From the NCBI RefSeq assembly GCF_029168945.1, contig NC_083604.1:69828211-69892210 (forward strand): a stretch of 64,000 nucleotides of DNA, given 5' to 3'. The number at the start of each line of letters is the position of its first letter. Within the stretch, counting starts at the first letter, position 1. Below the pieces are notes generated by a model. The model did no database searches. It was given only the letters and a program-made list of their open reading frames with translations, and was not told where the DNA came from. The position numbers were made by a program, and so were the translations under genes. Origin of the DNA: Cannabis sativa (lineage: Eukaryota > Streptophyta > Magnoliopsida > Rosales > Cannabaceae). Positions 34,266 to 45,106 of the stretch are shown one piece after another.

Positions 34266-37000
34266 ATGGTAATTGATTTACTTGCAAGAAATTTGGACTT
34301 TAAAACGATTGTTTGTTTGTTTTTGGATGGTATCATATTGTATTGAGTGTTATTTGATGATTGATTGGTGTTTGTGAATTTTCGTGAAAAATAATTGAAT
34401 ATCTGTTTCTGAAATTATTTTTATTGGATAGTATGGAAAAAATTAAGCAAGTTACTTTTTTACAGAACTCAATTTCGATTTAATTTGAATTAGTTATGAT
34501 TTTTTGAAGATTCGAAAAAATCGGAGTTGTGCTGAAATTTTCGTGCGATCGCGAAAACTGTCCGTACAGCTCGCAATTTTTTCGTTTTTCTTCAATTTTT
34601 CATGCTTTTTCATGGAATTAACTTTCGATTTTTTGTGTAGTTCTGTATTTATACTATTACTATTCCTAATTCAATTCTAATTATCATATTGAATTAATTT
34701 AATATTTTTTAAATTTAATTCAAGATATTAGTGTAATTTGAATTTGAAAATAGTTAGTATCTATCTTTTTTGCTTAATATCTATCTTATTTTTAAATTTG
34801 ATTATATCTTATCTTATTTTTAAATTTAAGGTCAGATTTTAAATATTTTAAATTAAATTTTTTTAAATAATTTGACCTTATTTAAATTTAAAATAAGATA
34901 ACTATAATCATGTAATTTTAAAAAGATGTAAGATATTTTGCTAACTTTTAAATTTTGTTATTTTATTTATTTAAATTACATTTAAAATTTGAAAAAGATA
35001 TTCATTTATCTTTTTTTTTATTTTTTTATTTAATTTTTATTTATAAAATAACATTTAAATTCTAAAAGTAGTTAGCAAATTTTGAAATGATATTTAGGTT
35101 GGTTGAAACCTAATTTTTCAAAATTGTAGGTTTAATTTTAAATTTAAATATTTTTTTGAAATTTCGAATTTTTTAAATTTTTTTTAAATTTTCGAAAATT
35201 ATTTTTTATTTAATTAATTATTTTCGAAATTAATAATTTAATTTAAAATTAAATAAATCCTACATCCAACTATCCAGCTAACCTTGTTGCAGGAGTATGT
35301 GTTTTAGCTTGTGTGTAAGTTTTCAAAACCTATTATTACTTGATTGCAAATAGCCATGGTTACCTTTTGCCAGATCTATTGATCTGATGTCTCCCTTGGT
35401 CAAAGATAATAATTTGTAACAAGTATATTTACAATCTTCTTTCATTTGTGTATGACCTAGCAACATGATAGGACCCATCCAAAGTGTGCCTGTGTGAGCC
35501 TATGTGTTTAATTTTATTATAGATGCATATAGGTTGTTGTTGCTAAATAAAATATCATAGTTCTTGATAGATTTTATTTAGGCCCATTTAGTTTTTGGGC
35601 CTATTCAATTAATAACGGTTGTTCATTTTAAGGTTAAATTCCTCTCTTTTGGGCCTTGTGTGAGAGTTGGGAGCCATAGTAGTGGGTACGACATACTGAA
35701 CCCAGCACCCCCTCACATGAACCACCCCAATTGTGAAGGCCCATTTGCCTGATTTGAACAACTGTACTAGGTTAATTAAACTAGTTTAACCTAATAAAAT
35801 TGATTAGCAACATAATTAATTTCATTTATTTTGAAATTAATTTAAGAAAATTATAGTTTAAAGAATTCTTTATTCTAAGCTAAACTATATGTATTTTCTT
35901 GTATTTAATTAAATATAGAATTATAACCATCTAGATTCTTTCTGGAGCTTAATTTAAATTTTTCATTAAATATTCCTATTTAAGTTGATATTTAGTTATC
36001 TCTAACTAACCAACTTAAATCTGAATATCTTTTGGATTTAAAATTTTAAAATTAAGTTGAGGAATTTTAGGCATTGGTTATTAAGATTCTTTAGATATTT
36101 TTTAAGTTAATATCTTTTCGAATATTAACTTAAAATGGAATATTTTAGATATTTTTTAAGTTAATATCTTTTCGAATATTAACTTAAAATGGAATATTTT
36201 TAAATTAAGTGGTTACAACTTAATTTTTGATATTTAATTAAATTTAAATTTGAAAATATTTAAGTTCTAGATTTTTTCTAATACAACTTAAATTAGATAT
36301 TTTTTCAAATTTTTTTTAGAAAAGATACTTAGTCAAATAAGATATTTTCTAGATAGTTATTTCTAGACTACTTATTATTTCTAATATTAAATAGGAAAAT
36401 ATTATACATTGTGAAATTAATTATTTAAATAATTAATTTTGGTACAATTTATTTTAAGTATAATTTTTCCTAGTATTAAACTAGAGATTAATAATTAAGC
36501 CTTCTCTACACTTAATTATTTATTTCTTGAATTTAATACATTTAATTAATTTGAAAATTAAATATCTAAGTTGATTTTCATCATGATACTTAAATATTTC
36601 TTTTTCATGACACTTAATTAAATAGAAATTATTTTTAGTTGAAATTTATTTTTTCAACTAAATTTAAATAATTTTCAAAATATATTTTTTTCTTTATTTT
36701 ATTAATCAAATTTCGAAATTGCATTTCTTAAATGCTGGAATTTCGAATTTTATTTGAAAAATAGATTAAGTTGTAAATTAAATTATTTATCTTAATTTTG
36801 GACCAACTTAAATCAATAATTTTTTCATTTAATGATTAATTAAAATAAATTGAATTAAAGTATATTATTAGAAATTGAATTAATTAGTCAAAGGAAAATC
36901 TAGATAAATGATATTTTTGCTTGAAGTATTTTTTTAGTGTATTTAATTAAATAGAAAATTAATATTTAAGTTGATTTTCATCATCATACTTAAATATTTG
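34266..37000 (+). other. 5' leader of element C, first part
   Basis: AT-rich and non-coding. It contains a 54-bp perfect tandem duplication at 36093-36200 and many TTAATTTAA-type words. The leader resumes at 48217 after element B. No gag-like frame found. Confidence 0.6.
36093..36200. repeat. Perfect 54-bp tandem duplication
   Basis: Two identical 54-bp units (36093-36146 and 36147-36200), beginning agatattttttaagttaa, inside the leader of element C. The corresponding leader of element D has one diverged copy near 58780, so this is a recent local duplication. Confidence 0.85.
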
Positions 37001-38192
37001 TGTTGCTATATTTTTAAACGCTACGCAAGTATACGCAATCAAGTAGTAAAATCTCACACAGGTGAGGTCGATCCCACAGGGAATTGGATTAAGTACCACT
37101 AAATTATACTTATGATTCTATTCGGTAAATCAAAAGTAATTATGGTTTAAAAACAGTAAAATTTGAAAGAAATTCAGAAAACTTAATAACACAGTTTAAA
37201 GTTGAGCAAGATGAGACAATAGGGAGGAGAATCCTGTTGTTGTTTACCCAAATTGTTAATGATTAATTACTATCCTATTCTTGGGGTGAATGACAGATTA
37301 TAAAATAACCTAGCTCCTTTCAGATCTTCTAGATTCTAAATCACATGTTATCTAATTAATTCCTTAATTAAACTAACATGAAATCAGCATTAAGCAATAA
37401 TCTACTCGTCACATAAGTCATGTAAATACTTTCGTTTCACATAGAACATCGATTATCTTAATTTTAGCATTCTCAATTCTCACTTTTCAGATTTTGAATT
37501 GAGATCATAGAGCATGCACAAGGTGATCAATCTTAAACATGAAATTAAACACAAATTAAGATAATTTCACACACACAAGAATTGAGGAATGGTAATTAAA
37601 CATTAACTAGGAAAACATTAAACAACAATCATCATCCTCCCTAAATGGGAAATTTAGTTCAGAAACAAATCCATAACCATTCCTATAGCAATATTCAACA
37701 TTAATAAATTAAAGAGGAATCAAGAAAAGAACTGTTGGTGGATGAATTCTGGATCTTCACTTGAATCTCTACGCTCTTCCTGCCGCTCTCAGCTGTGTTT
37801 TAGGGTTCCCAATCGCTCTCCCTGACTTCCAATCGCAGTTTTCTATTTATACTTGAAATTTAGGGTTCGATGGACGAAATTACCCCCGGTCCGTACGGGA
37901 TCTCGCCGCGGCGACACTTCCTCTCGCCGCGGCGAGAATGTGCCAAAGTTAGGCACTTTCTGTTTCTCGTATCTCGCCGCGGCGAGACTCTTCATCGCCG
38001 CGGCCAGATATGCAAAAACTCATAAAATGAAGTTTTTCTTCGGCTCAGCACGTTTTTCAGTGAATTTATGCACCCGAGACCTCTTTTACTCCAAAGAACC
38101 TGAAAACATAGAAAACAAGCGTAATTCCGTCCCAACACAGCTAAGAATGCACATAAATCGGATCCATAACATAGGCTAAAAATAGCCTAACA
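37001..38192 (-). repeat. 3' LTR of element B (1192 bp)
   Basis: Plus-strand ends TGTTGCTATA and TAGCCTAACA. I see no difference from the copy at 47020-48211. It is clearly the same family as element A's LTRs, with scattered substitutions. It contains the four-palindrome promoter cluster at 37902-38007 and a TATA box (plus reading atttatact near 37845). Confidence 0.95.
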
Positions 38193-39457
38193 AACTCCCC
38201 CAAACTGACTCTTTACTCGTCCCCGAGTAAACTAAGACTAAACTAAAAAAACTATAAATGATAGCTGAACTTTCCAACAATTAAATTGTTACCACCACCT
38301 GCACAACTTCAATCCCTCAATAACCAGAATTTCAACTTGCCAACTCTAAGAACTAAGTTGAATGTGCAGTTTACAAGTAAGTAATTCATACAAACATAAA
38401 GCATCGCAATTCCCATCAATATCACAACTGTTCTAACTTTCCAACATCCCACTGACACATGATCAATAAGTTTGAATGACATACCTCTCTCCACTAATGT
38501 TGACAAATTTCTACCTGGAATCAATAGGTCTTTTTCGGTTAAAATCACATGGCTTAGGTACATGGGTAGATGAGAAGTCATTTAGGCTATACTATACCAT
38601 AAGCACTATTAACCAAGCAAGCCTAGACATTTATTTTGCTTTCTTTCCATATATCCCAAAAACAGAAATAAGAGATTGCAACTTTTTTTTTTTTTCTTGT
38701 GTGTGCACCTCATAATTTTCTTAACTTTTTTTTTCAAGGAGACACATTTTTTTTTTTTTTCATAGGCACAACACACAATATTCTTATTATTTTTTTTTTC
38801 AATCTCTCATTCCTACACTTTAAATTTTTTTCACTTACAGCACTTATTCCCCCCCAAACTTGCTTCAAGGCTCATGGCATAACAAAATATGTTCAGGGTG
38901 AAAAGAGTTTAGAATAACGAATTCAACTCCGTGAAGTGGTGAAAAATTTTAAAACAGGCTAAGGCTCAACTTTGGGTATACTAAGGAAAATTTTTTTCTT
39001 CAGGTAGGCTTGAAAGGCTCAATCGATCCAAAGAAAATTTGCCTAAATCATTTTCCAAACAAAAATCATCAAGGATTTCGCTTCAAGAGAGTATGTCAAA
39101 CAAATTCTATTCCATGTTCAATCAATCATTCCACAATCCAAATAGAACACAAGTGATATGTGAGAATAGCAAATGTTTTAAACCTACATGAATCACTTCC
39201 TAGCACACATCCAATTTAATTCAAACAGTTGCAAGTCAAGCACACAGTTATGTTTCAATCCATTGCACAAGTGAATAACAACAATTCAATCCATTTTTCA
39301 ATTTAGCTATCACGCAAGACTAAAAAAAAAACTAAAACAAACTAAACTAAAACAAATAAACGCGAAAAAATAGATTAAGTTTCCCCCCCAAACTAAAATG
39401 CACATTGTCCCCAATGTGTGAAAATAAACCAGGAGGAGAGAAACTTACCTGAGCCCC
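38193..39457 (-). other. 3' untranslated region and polypurine tract of element B
   Basis: In element sense: conserved ttggggacaatgtgcatttt (about 39397-39417), then TTTGGGGGG tracts at 39381-39400, 38848-38862 and the priming tract GGGGGAG next to the LTR (38196-38206). Homologous to 27606-28871 of element A. Confidence 0.7.
38309..38581 (-). CDS. Hypothetical 90-aa ORF in element B 3' region
   Basis: Counterpart of the 28481-28753 frame in element A: same length, sense strand, about seven residue changes, no stop. Central residues are hydrophobic. No domain recognised, and the substitutions do not suggest constraint. Confidence 0.25.
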   Translation of the reverse strand: MTSHLPMYLSHVILTEKDLLIPGRNLSTLVERGMSFKLIDHVSVGCWKVRTVVILMGIAMLYVCMNYLLVNCTFNLVLRVGKLKFWLLRD

Positions 39458-40639
39458 TTAAAAGGGGTATGGCGGCGGTGGCTGGTCATACGGGTTGAAA
39501 CGGGGTGGCATGGGAAAATAGTTTGGATCATCCACACCGATGTTCATCCTCGTGACAAGGGTGTTCAATTGAGCCACCTGCTGCTCATCGAAGATACTCC
39601 TCTGGGCCATGTAATTCTGCATATGAATGTTCTGCTGAATCAGATAATTCAGCTGATTGTGAGTGTACTGCATGGCAGGGTCAAGAGGCCCGACAAGACG
39701 TGGTGGTTCGATGTCCTCACGTTCCTCTTCTTCTCTTGCCGGAGGACCTCCTTGAACTGGCGGTTGACCATGAGGGTGAGGAGGTTTGAAGCGCAGAACA
39801 GTCGCCAAAGTAATAGGACGCTGGGGCGGTACCTTTGTATCATATGAGTACTGTGGTACTCCATGTTTCTCACAGAGGTCAGTGATTATTCCAGCCAACC
39901 CCAGTCCTCCACCAGAAGATCCCTCAACCATAATATCAAAGGTTGTTCGAACAATATCCCCCACATTCAGATTATACCCTTTCATAATACCGTAAACCCA
40001 TTTAAGTCTGTCCATTTGAGCATCAGAAAAATGCTTGTTGGGGAGCATCCGTGCACTAACAAAGTATAGCCAAGCCTTGGCCACTGGATTGAGTTCACAT
40101 CGGTACAATTGGTATGGTACCCCACTAAGCTCATGGAACCTAAGGCCAGGATACCCTAGAGTCTCAGCCATATCCACATAATTCGTACTTCTATTATAGA
40201 ATTGTTGTTTCAATTGCTGTTCTTCATACGTGAAAGTTTGGAGATCATAAAGGGCATGAATAGCTTCTACGGTAGCAGGCACTCGAACCCCCCTAACTCT
40301 AACTTTGCCCTCTTCTCTTTCAGGCCAGTTGGCTAAAAACTCCAAAGCTAGAGTTTGATTACCACGCTCAGTGACATCGACGAACTTAGTCCACTGCCTC
40401 TGTAGGATTTGATCCCTAATAGATGCAAAGGCAGGGGGAATATTGGCAGTTTGGCTTAGGTTGACTATGTCTATCCCTCTATCTTCAATGAACGCCCTAT
40501 CTTTCAATTTTAAAAACCTCTCTTGAGCCTCCACGTTGGCAAACCTAACTCTATCAAGGTTAGGGCGTCCCCTAGATGGGTTGGATGATGAAGCTCCCTC
40601 TTCATTGACCCTTGACCTTTTTGGACCCATAACTCCCAA
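39458..40639 (-). CDS. 393-aa ORF at the env position of element B (putative plant transposon protein domain)
   Basis: Uninterrupted frame from ATG at 40639. The N-terminus is basic and Ser-rich (GPKRSRVNEEGASSSNPSRG). A globular region (about aa 30-270) has FLKLKDRAFIEDRGIDIV, LALEFLANWPER, VPATVEAIHALYDL and LNPVAKAWLYFVSARMLP, matching proteins that plant annotations call putative plant transposon protein domain proteins, found at the env position of Athila elements. The C-terminus is Pro-rich and acidic (aa 290-315), then Gln/Asn-rich, ending QPPPPYPF. I see no signal peptide or membrane span, so it is not an obvious envelope protein. It is the only long intact frame in element B and has its own promoter-like sequence and CT-rich leader upstream (40640-41200). 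Function unknown. Confidence 0.75.
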   Translation of the reverse strand: MGVMGPKRSRVNEEGASSSNPSRGRPNLDRVRFANVEAQERFLKLKDRAFIEDRGIDIVNLSQTANIPPAFASIRDQILQRQWTKFVDVTERGNQTLALEFLANWPEREEGKVRVRGVRVPATVEAIHALYDLQTFTYEEQQLKQQFYNRSTNYVDMAETLGYPGLRFHELSGVPYQLYRCELNPVAKAWLYFVSARMLPNKHFSDAQMDRLKWVYGIMKGYNLNVGDIVRTTFDIMVEGSSGGGLGLAGIITDLCEKHGVPQYSYDTKVPPQRPITLATVLRFKPPHPHGQPPVQGGPPAREEEEREDIEPPRLVGPLDPAMQYTHNQLNYLIQQNIHMQNYMAQRSIFDEQQVAQLNTLVTRMNIGVDDPNYFPMPPRFNPYDQPPPPYPF

Positions 40640-41205
40640 ATTTTTTTTTAACTTTCAAGATTTTTCAAAATTTTGACAGCACTTCCCCTTAAAAATTGAC
40701 TTCCCGGGATTAAAATCCCTTTCAATTTAACCCAATTCTATTCACACAATCAATTTCAACAATGTATATAGCAAAAATCCCAAATATCCACCAAATAATT
40801 CAAAACTATCCAACAAATTCAGAAATTTTTCAATAAAAATTGGAATGGAAGTCTTAGAATCAATACCTCAATGAAAATCACTCTTTAGTCAACCTCCATT
40901 GATGAGAACCTTGAAGCTTTAGGGAAGAAGAAGATGAATAGTGATTTTTCTGAAATTTGGGTGAGGTTTAGGGATTTTGGAATGGATTTTTAGAGGAAAA
41001 GAGTGTTAGATGAGAGAAATAAGAGATTATGATGATTTGGGATGAAAGTTTATGGGTGATTTTGAGGAAAATTGGTTTGAATGGGATTAGATGAAGAAAT
41101 TAGGGTGAAAAGAGGTGGTTTTCGGCTGGGAGAAGAAAGTGTGTGAATGAGGTGTGATTTTGAAATGTTAGGGTTTTTGGGATTTAAAAAGGGAAATCTG
41201 GCAAT

Positions 41206-41391
41206 CTCGCCGCGGCGGCTATACCCTCGCGCGGCGGGAATTCGTGTGGGTGGTTCTGTAAGTCCATTCTCGCCGCGGCGGCATGTCCCCTCGCCGCGGC
41301 GAGAAATGTCGAAAATATGCTCCTTTCTGTCCAACAATTCTGGCCGCGGCCAGACATTTCATGGCCGCGGCCACTGACCAAAAACCAAAAA

Positions 41392-41426
<35 letters not shown>

Positions 41427-41430
41427 CAGT
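41206..41430 (-). promoter_or_regulatory. Internal copy of the LTR U3 palindrome module in element B
   Basis: Six GC palindromes lie at about 41206-41219, 41226-41238, 41269-41282, 41290-41303, 41341-41352 and 41363-41374 (cores CGCCGCGGCG and GGCCGCGGCC). In element orientation, four of them align collinearly with the four of the LTR U3, and the spacers align too: ACAGAAAG followed by about 18 bp and TTCTCGCCGCGGCGAG in both places, and an A-rich run then GGTTTTTGG / GAGTTTTT before the first palindrome. A TTTAAAT box (about 41181-41187) and CT-rich sequence follow, then the 393-codon ORF. A duplicated LTR promoter for that ORF is the simplest reading. Confidence 0.55.
41395..41426. repeat. 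Poly-T run of 32 (poly-A in element sense)
   Basis: An uninterrupted homopolymer between integrase and the palindrome cluster of element B. The corresponding LTR position has only GAAGAAAAAAACTTAATTTTT, so the run looks expanded. Confidence 0.85.
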
Positions 41431-41503
41431 AACGAAACAGAATGAACATCAAGAAAAATAAAAGTAAACTTAAAAAGAGAGTTCAACTAAATCAAAAGAA
41501 AAC

Positions 41504-41519
41504 TTGGGTTGCCTCCCAA
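41504..41519 (-). other. Hairpin TTGGGAGGCAACCCAA after integrase
   Basis: A short inverted repeat of 6 bp around GGCA, placed just after the integrase stop on the sense strand. The same TTGGGAGGCAACCCAA hairpin is widespread in plant Athila-type elements at this position. Its role is not established. Confidence 0.75.
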
Positions 41520-41565
41520 TTAGCGCTAACTTTATTGTCACTCAGCTAGACGTTGATCGAGATCT

Positions 41566-42714
41566 TCAAAGTGGCGCCAGAATCATGGCGGACTTGGTTT
41601 GATCAAATTGACCTCCCAAGTAGAGCTTTAATCGTTGTCCATTCACTTTGAAAGTATTAGGACTTTCACCTTTTAGTTCCACTGCTCCGTAGGGAAACAC
41701 TTTGATCACCGTAAATGGCCCTGACCACCTTGATTTTAATTTACCAGGAAACAACTTTAGCCTTGAGTTAAAGAGTAGAACTTGTTGACCAGGTTGAAAC
41801 TCTTTTCGACTAGATTTGTCATGCCATCTCTTAGTTCTTTCCTTGTAAATCTTGGCGTTCTCATATGCTTCATTTCGAAATTCTTCCAACTCATCCAACT
41901 GTAGTAGTCTTTTACGCCGGCGGCTTTTAAGTCCATGTTTAGAGTTCTCATTGCCCAATAAGCTTTGTGTTCTAGCTCTACCGGTAGATGACAAGCCTTT
42001 CCAAACACCAACCGATATGGTGACATCCCGATTGGTGTCTTGAACGCTGTTCTATAAGCCCACAATGCGTCATCCAACTTTCTTGACCAATCTTTCCTTG
42101 ATCTCTGCACCGATTTTCTCCGGAATCATCTTTATTTCCGGTTAGAAATCTCAGCTTGGCCATTACTTTGCGGATGATAAGGTAGAGCTGTTCTATGACG
42201 AACACCATATCTCGAAAGGAGTGCTTCGAATTGTTTGTTGCAAAAGTGACTCCCTTCATCGCTTATGATTGCTCGGGGAGTTCCAAACCGAGTGAATATG
42301 TTCTTTTGAAGGAACCGAAGGACTGTTTTACCATCATTAGCTGGTGTGGCTGCAGCTTCCACCCATTTTGACACATAATCCACAGCTAATAGGATGTATA
42401 AATTGCTAAACGATGAAGGAAAAGGACCCATAAAATCTATCCCCCATACATCAAACAATTCAACTTCCAAGATTCTGTCAAAGGCATTTCGTTTCTCCTT
42501 GAGATGTTTCACGTATGCGGCGACAACGATCACATGCCTTCACAAAAGTACTAGCGTCCTTGAAAAGTGTTGGCCAAAAGAATCCACTTTGCAACACCTT
42601 GGCAGCTGTTCTAGTTCCACTGAAGTGTCCCCCACATGGTAAAGCATGACAGTGATTAAGAATAGAATACATCTCCTCTTCAGGCACACACCTTCTTATT
42701 ATACCGATACGCAC
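41566..42714 (-). pseudogene. Integrase of element B, frameshifted
   Basis: The zinc region (42714-42478) keeps HCHALPCGGHFSGTRTAAKV and CDRC (HHCC type). The catalytic core (42533-42132) has [13 protein letters not shown] with the first Asp, [13 protein letters not shown] with the second Asp, and [14 protein letters not shown] with the Glu, so the DDE triad is intact. The C-terminal part (42110-41566) ends with the GPF/Y-type motif [18 protein letters not shown]. Frame changes lie near 42530 and 42120. Integrase inserts the new cDNA into the genome. The residues look functional, but the frame is not. Confidence 0.9.
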
Positions 42715-43612
42715 AGTGCTTGTAGAGGATTGGCTCTTCCCAATAATAATGTTTCACCTCAGAAAAGAACTTCTTTAGTTGTTGACGAGATAGCTCAGGA
42801 GGAGTGATATTGGCAGCCAAGAAGTTAACATAATCAGCATACCATGGTACCATCAGACTTTCCCTCACACTAAAGAGTTGTTCATCGGGAAATTGTTCAT
42901 TTATTTGTACCTCTTTTGTATTCTGACTTTCTTCCAGCTCTAGTCTTGACAAGTGATCTGCCACCAAGTTCTCAGTACCCTTCTTGTCTTTTATATCTAG
43001 ATCAAATTCTTGCAAAAGAAGAACCCATCGAATCAGTCGTGGTTTGGCATCCTTCTTAGTCATCAAGTATTTGATTGCTGAATGATCTGTATACACTATC
43101 ACTTTATTACCAATTAAGTAGGGTCGAAATTTGTCACAAGCAAATACTATGGCCAGCATCTCTTTTTCTGTAGTAGCGTAGTTTAGTTGGGCATCATTCA
43201 AGGTTTTGCTTGCATAATAAATGGTTCTGAATACCTTGTCAACCCGTTGTCCCAAGACTGCTCCAATAGCATAATCACTTGCATCGCACATGATTTCAAA
43301 AGGTAGTTCCCAGTTTGGTGTAGTCACAATCGGTGCTGAGATTAACTTCTCCTTGAGAATTTGGAATGCTTCAAGACAATCTTTCCCAAATTCAAAAGGA
43401 ACTCCACTAGCAAGAAGATTGGATAGCGGTTTGGCCACTTTGGAGAAATCTTTGATAAATCTTCTATAAAACCCGGCATGACCTAAAAAGCTTCGAACTC
43501 CCTTCACTGAAATTGGAGGAGGCAAGTTCTCAATTGTAGATACTTTGGCTCTGTCAACCTCAATACCTTCTTTTGAGATTTTATGTCCCAGCACTATTCC
43601 TTCTGTAACCAT
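42680..43612 (-). pseudogene. RT thumb, RNase H and start of integrase zinc region of element B
   Basis: Continuous 310-codon frame: the connection region [25 protein letters not shown], then RNase H with [15 protein letters not shown] (first catalytic Asp), [19 protein letters not shown] (Glu), [12 protein letters not shown] (Asp) and [11 protein letters not shown] (last Asp). The four acidic residues of the RNase H active site are all present. The frame runs on into the linker before integrase. Confidence 0.9.
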
Positions 43613-44426
43613 GAAATGGCACTTTTCCAGTTCGGCACCAAATTAGAGTCTTCACATCTTGCTAAGACCAACTCCAAGTTACTCGAGACATTGGTCAAAC
43701 GATGAGCCAAACAACCGAAAAATCATCCATGAACACCTCGATGCACTTTTCTATTAAATGCGAAAATATAGCCATCATACACCTGCGAAATGTTGCTGGA
43801 GCATTACATAGCCCAAATGGCATTCGTCGAAAAGCAAAAGTACCATATGGACATGTGAATGTTGTTTTCTCTTGATCCTCCGGTGCTATAGCTATTTGGT
43901 GATACCCTGAGTATCCATCAAGGAAACAATAGTACTCTTGTCCTGCCAACTTGTCTAACATCTGATCAATGAATGGGAGTGGAAAGTGATCTTTTCTTGT
44001 GGCCTTGTTGAGTTTTCGGTAGTCAATGCAAATTCTCCATCCCGTGACAGTTCTAGTTGGGATGAGTTCATTCTTCTCATTCTTCACCACCGTCATCCCT
44101 CCTTTCTTTGGAACAACTTGAACTGGACTCACCCATTTACTGTCTGAAATAGGATACGCTACCCCGGCATCTAACCACTTCAAAACTTCTTTTCTGACAA
44201 CCTCCTTCATTGGTGGATTCAATCTACGTTGTGCATCAATGGTTGGTTTCACTCCTTCCTCCATTAAGATTCTATGCATTACAGTTGAAGGGCTGATCCC
44301 TTTAATATCTGCTAGAGTCCATCCAATGGCTTTTGAATGCTTCCTTAAAACCCGTAATAGCTTATCTGTCTCTACAGAAGATAGGGAAGAAGCCACAATA
44401 ACAGGAAGTGTCTTATTTTCACCCAA
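43613..44426 (-). pseudogene. Reverse transcriptase of element B, broken by indels
   Basis: The N-terminal and palm parts are in one frame (44426-43695): WVSPVQVVPKKGGMTVV, WRICIDYRKLNKAT, DHFPLPFIDQMLD, CFLDGYSGYHQI, FRRMPFGLCNAPATF and the catalytic FMDD box (about 43712-43723). Directly after FMDDFSV a one-base insertion ends the frame. At least two further single-base changes follow in the next 100 bp (43613-43695) before the frame re-opens at 43612. The motifs and order identify Ty3/gypsy RT. Confidence 0.9.
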
Positions 44427-44429
44427 ATA

Positions 44430-45070
44430 TTCATACCGAGATGCTCTGGTAGGACTTTTAACTCTAGTTGAGGAGGCTTTTCAGTAGATGGGGTAGGCTT
44501 TGTTGGTATGACTCCTAACTCTTCGTAATACTTTCTATTCAGCGGTCCATAAGAATCGAGCCACATAGCATATTCAAAAGCTTCCTTACCATCTTGTTCT
44601 ACCACCTCTTCTTGTACCAAAGTCAGATTAAGAGGATCTTCAGCATGTGTCTTTGTCTCCACCAACTGATCCACCACATCAATTGCAAAACAGTTGTCAC
44701 TAGCTGTAGGATAGGTCATTGCTTTGAGTACATTAAATACAACTTCATCTCCTTGTACCCTTAGCTTTAACTCTCCTTTCTGAACATCAATTAGTGCTTT
44801 CCCTGTTGCCAAGAAAGGTCTCCCCAGAATGATAGGAACATTACTGTCTTCTTCCATATCCAGAACAATGAAATCAGCTGGGAAGATGAACTTGTCCACC
44901 TTTACTAACACATCCTCAATGACTCCTCTAGGGTGAGCTAGCGATCGATCTGCCAATTGAAGAGTTACAGTAGTTGGCTTTGCTTCACCTAGCTGCAATC
45001 TTTTGAACACCGACAAGGGCATTAAGTTAATACGGCTCCCAAATCACATAGTGCATTTATCCCTTCAATT
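44430..45070 (-). pseudogene. Aspartic protease of element B, frameshift at the active site
   Basis: The minus-strand frame (45022-44372) has the flap and C-terminal part of a retropepsin-like protease: LADRSLAHPRG, FIVLDMEEDSNVPIILGRP, FLATGKALIDV. The active-site stretch just upstream (about 45030-45045) reads DLGA and then shifts frame where element A has DLGASINLMP, because a few bases are missing. The protease normally cuts the Gag-Pol precursor. Confidence 0.8.
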
Positions 45071-45106
45071 TTACCAATAGTACAAGGAATAGTGAAACTC
45101 CTGGAT

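Noticed and set aside
37853..38179. 108-codon plus frame present in both LTRs of element B (also 47872-48198)
   Set aside because: Antisense to the LTR, shaped by the palindrome array; no domain, and the repeat in both LTRs is trivial.
41147..41377. 76-codon plus frame over the palindrome cluster
   Set aside because: Antisense, and codon content is dictated by CGCCGCGGCG repeats.
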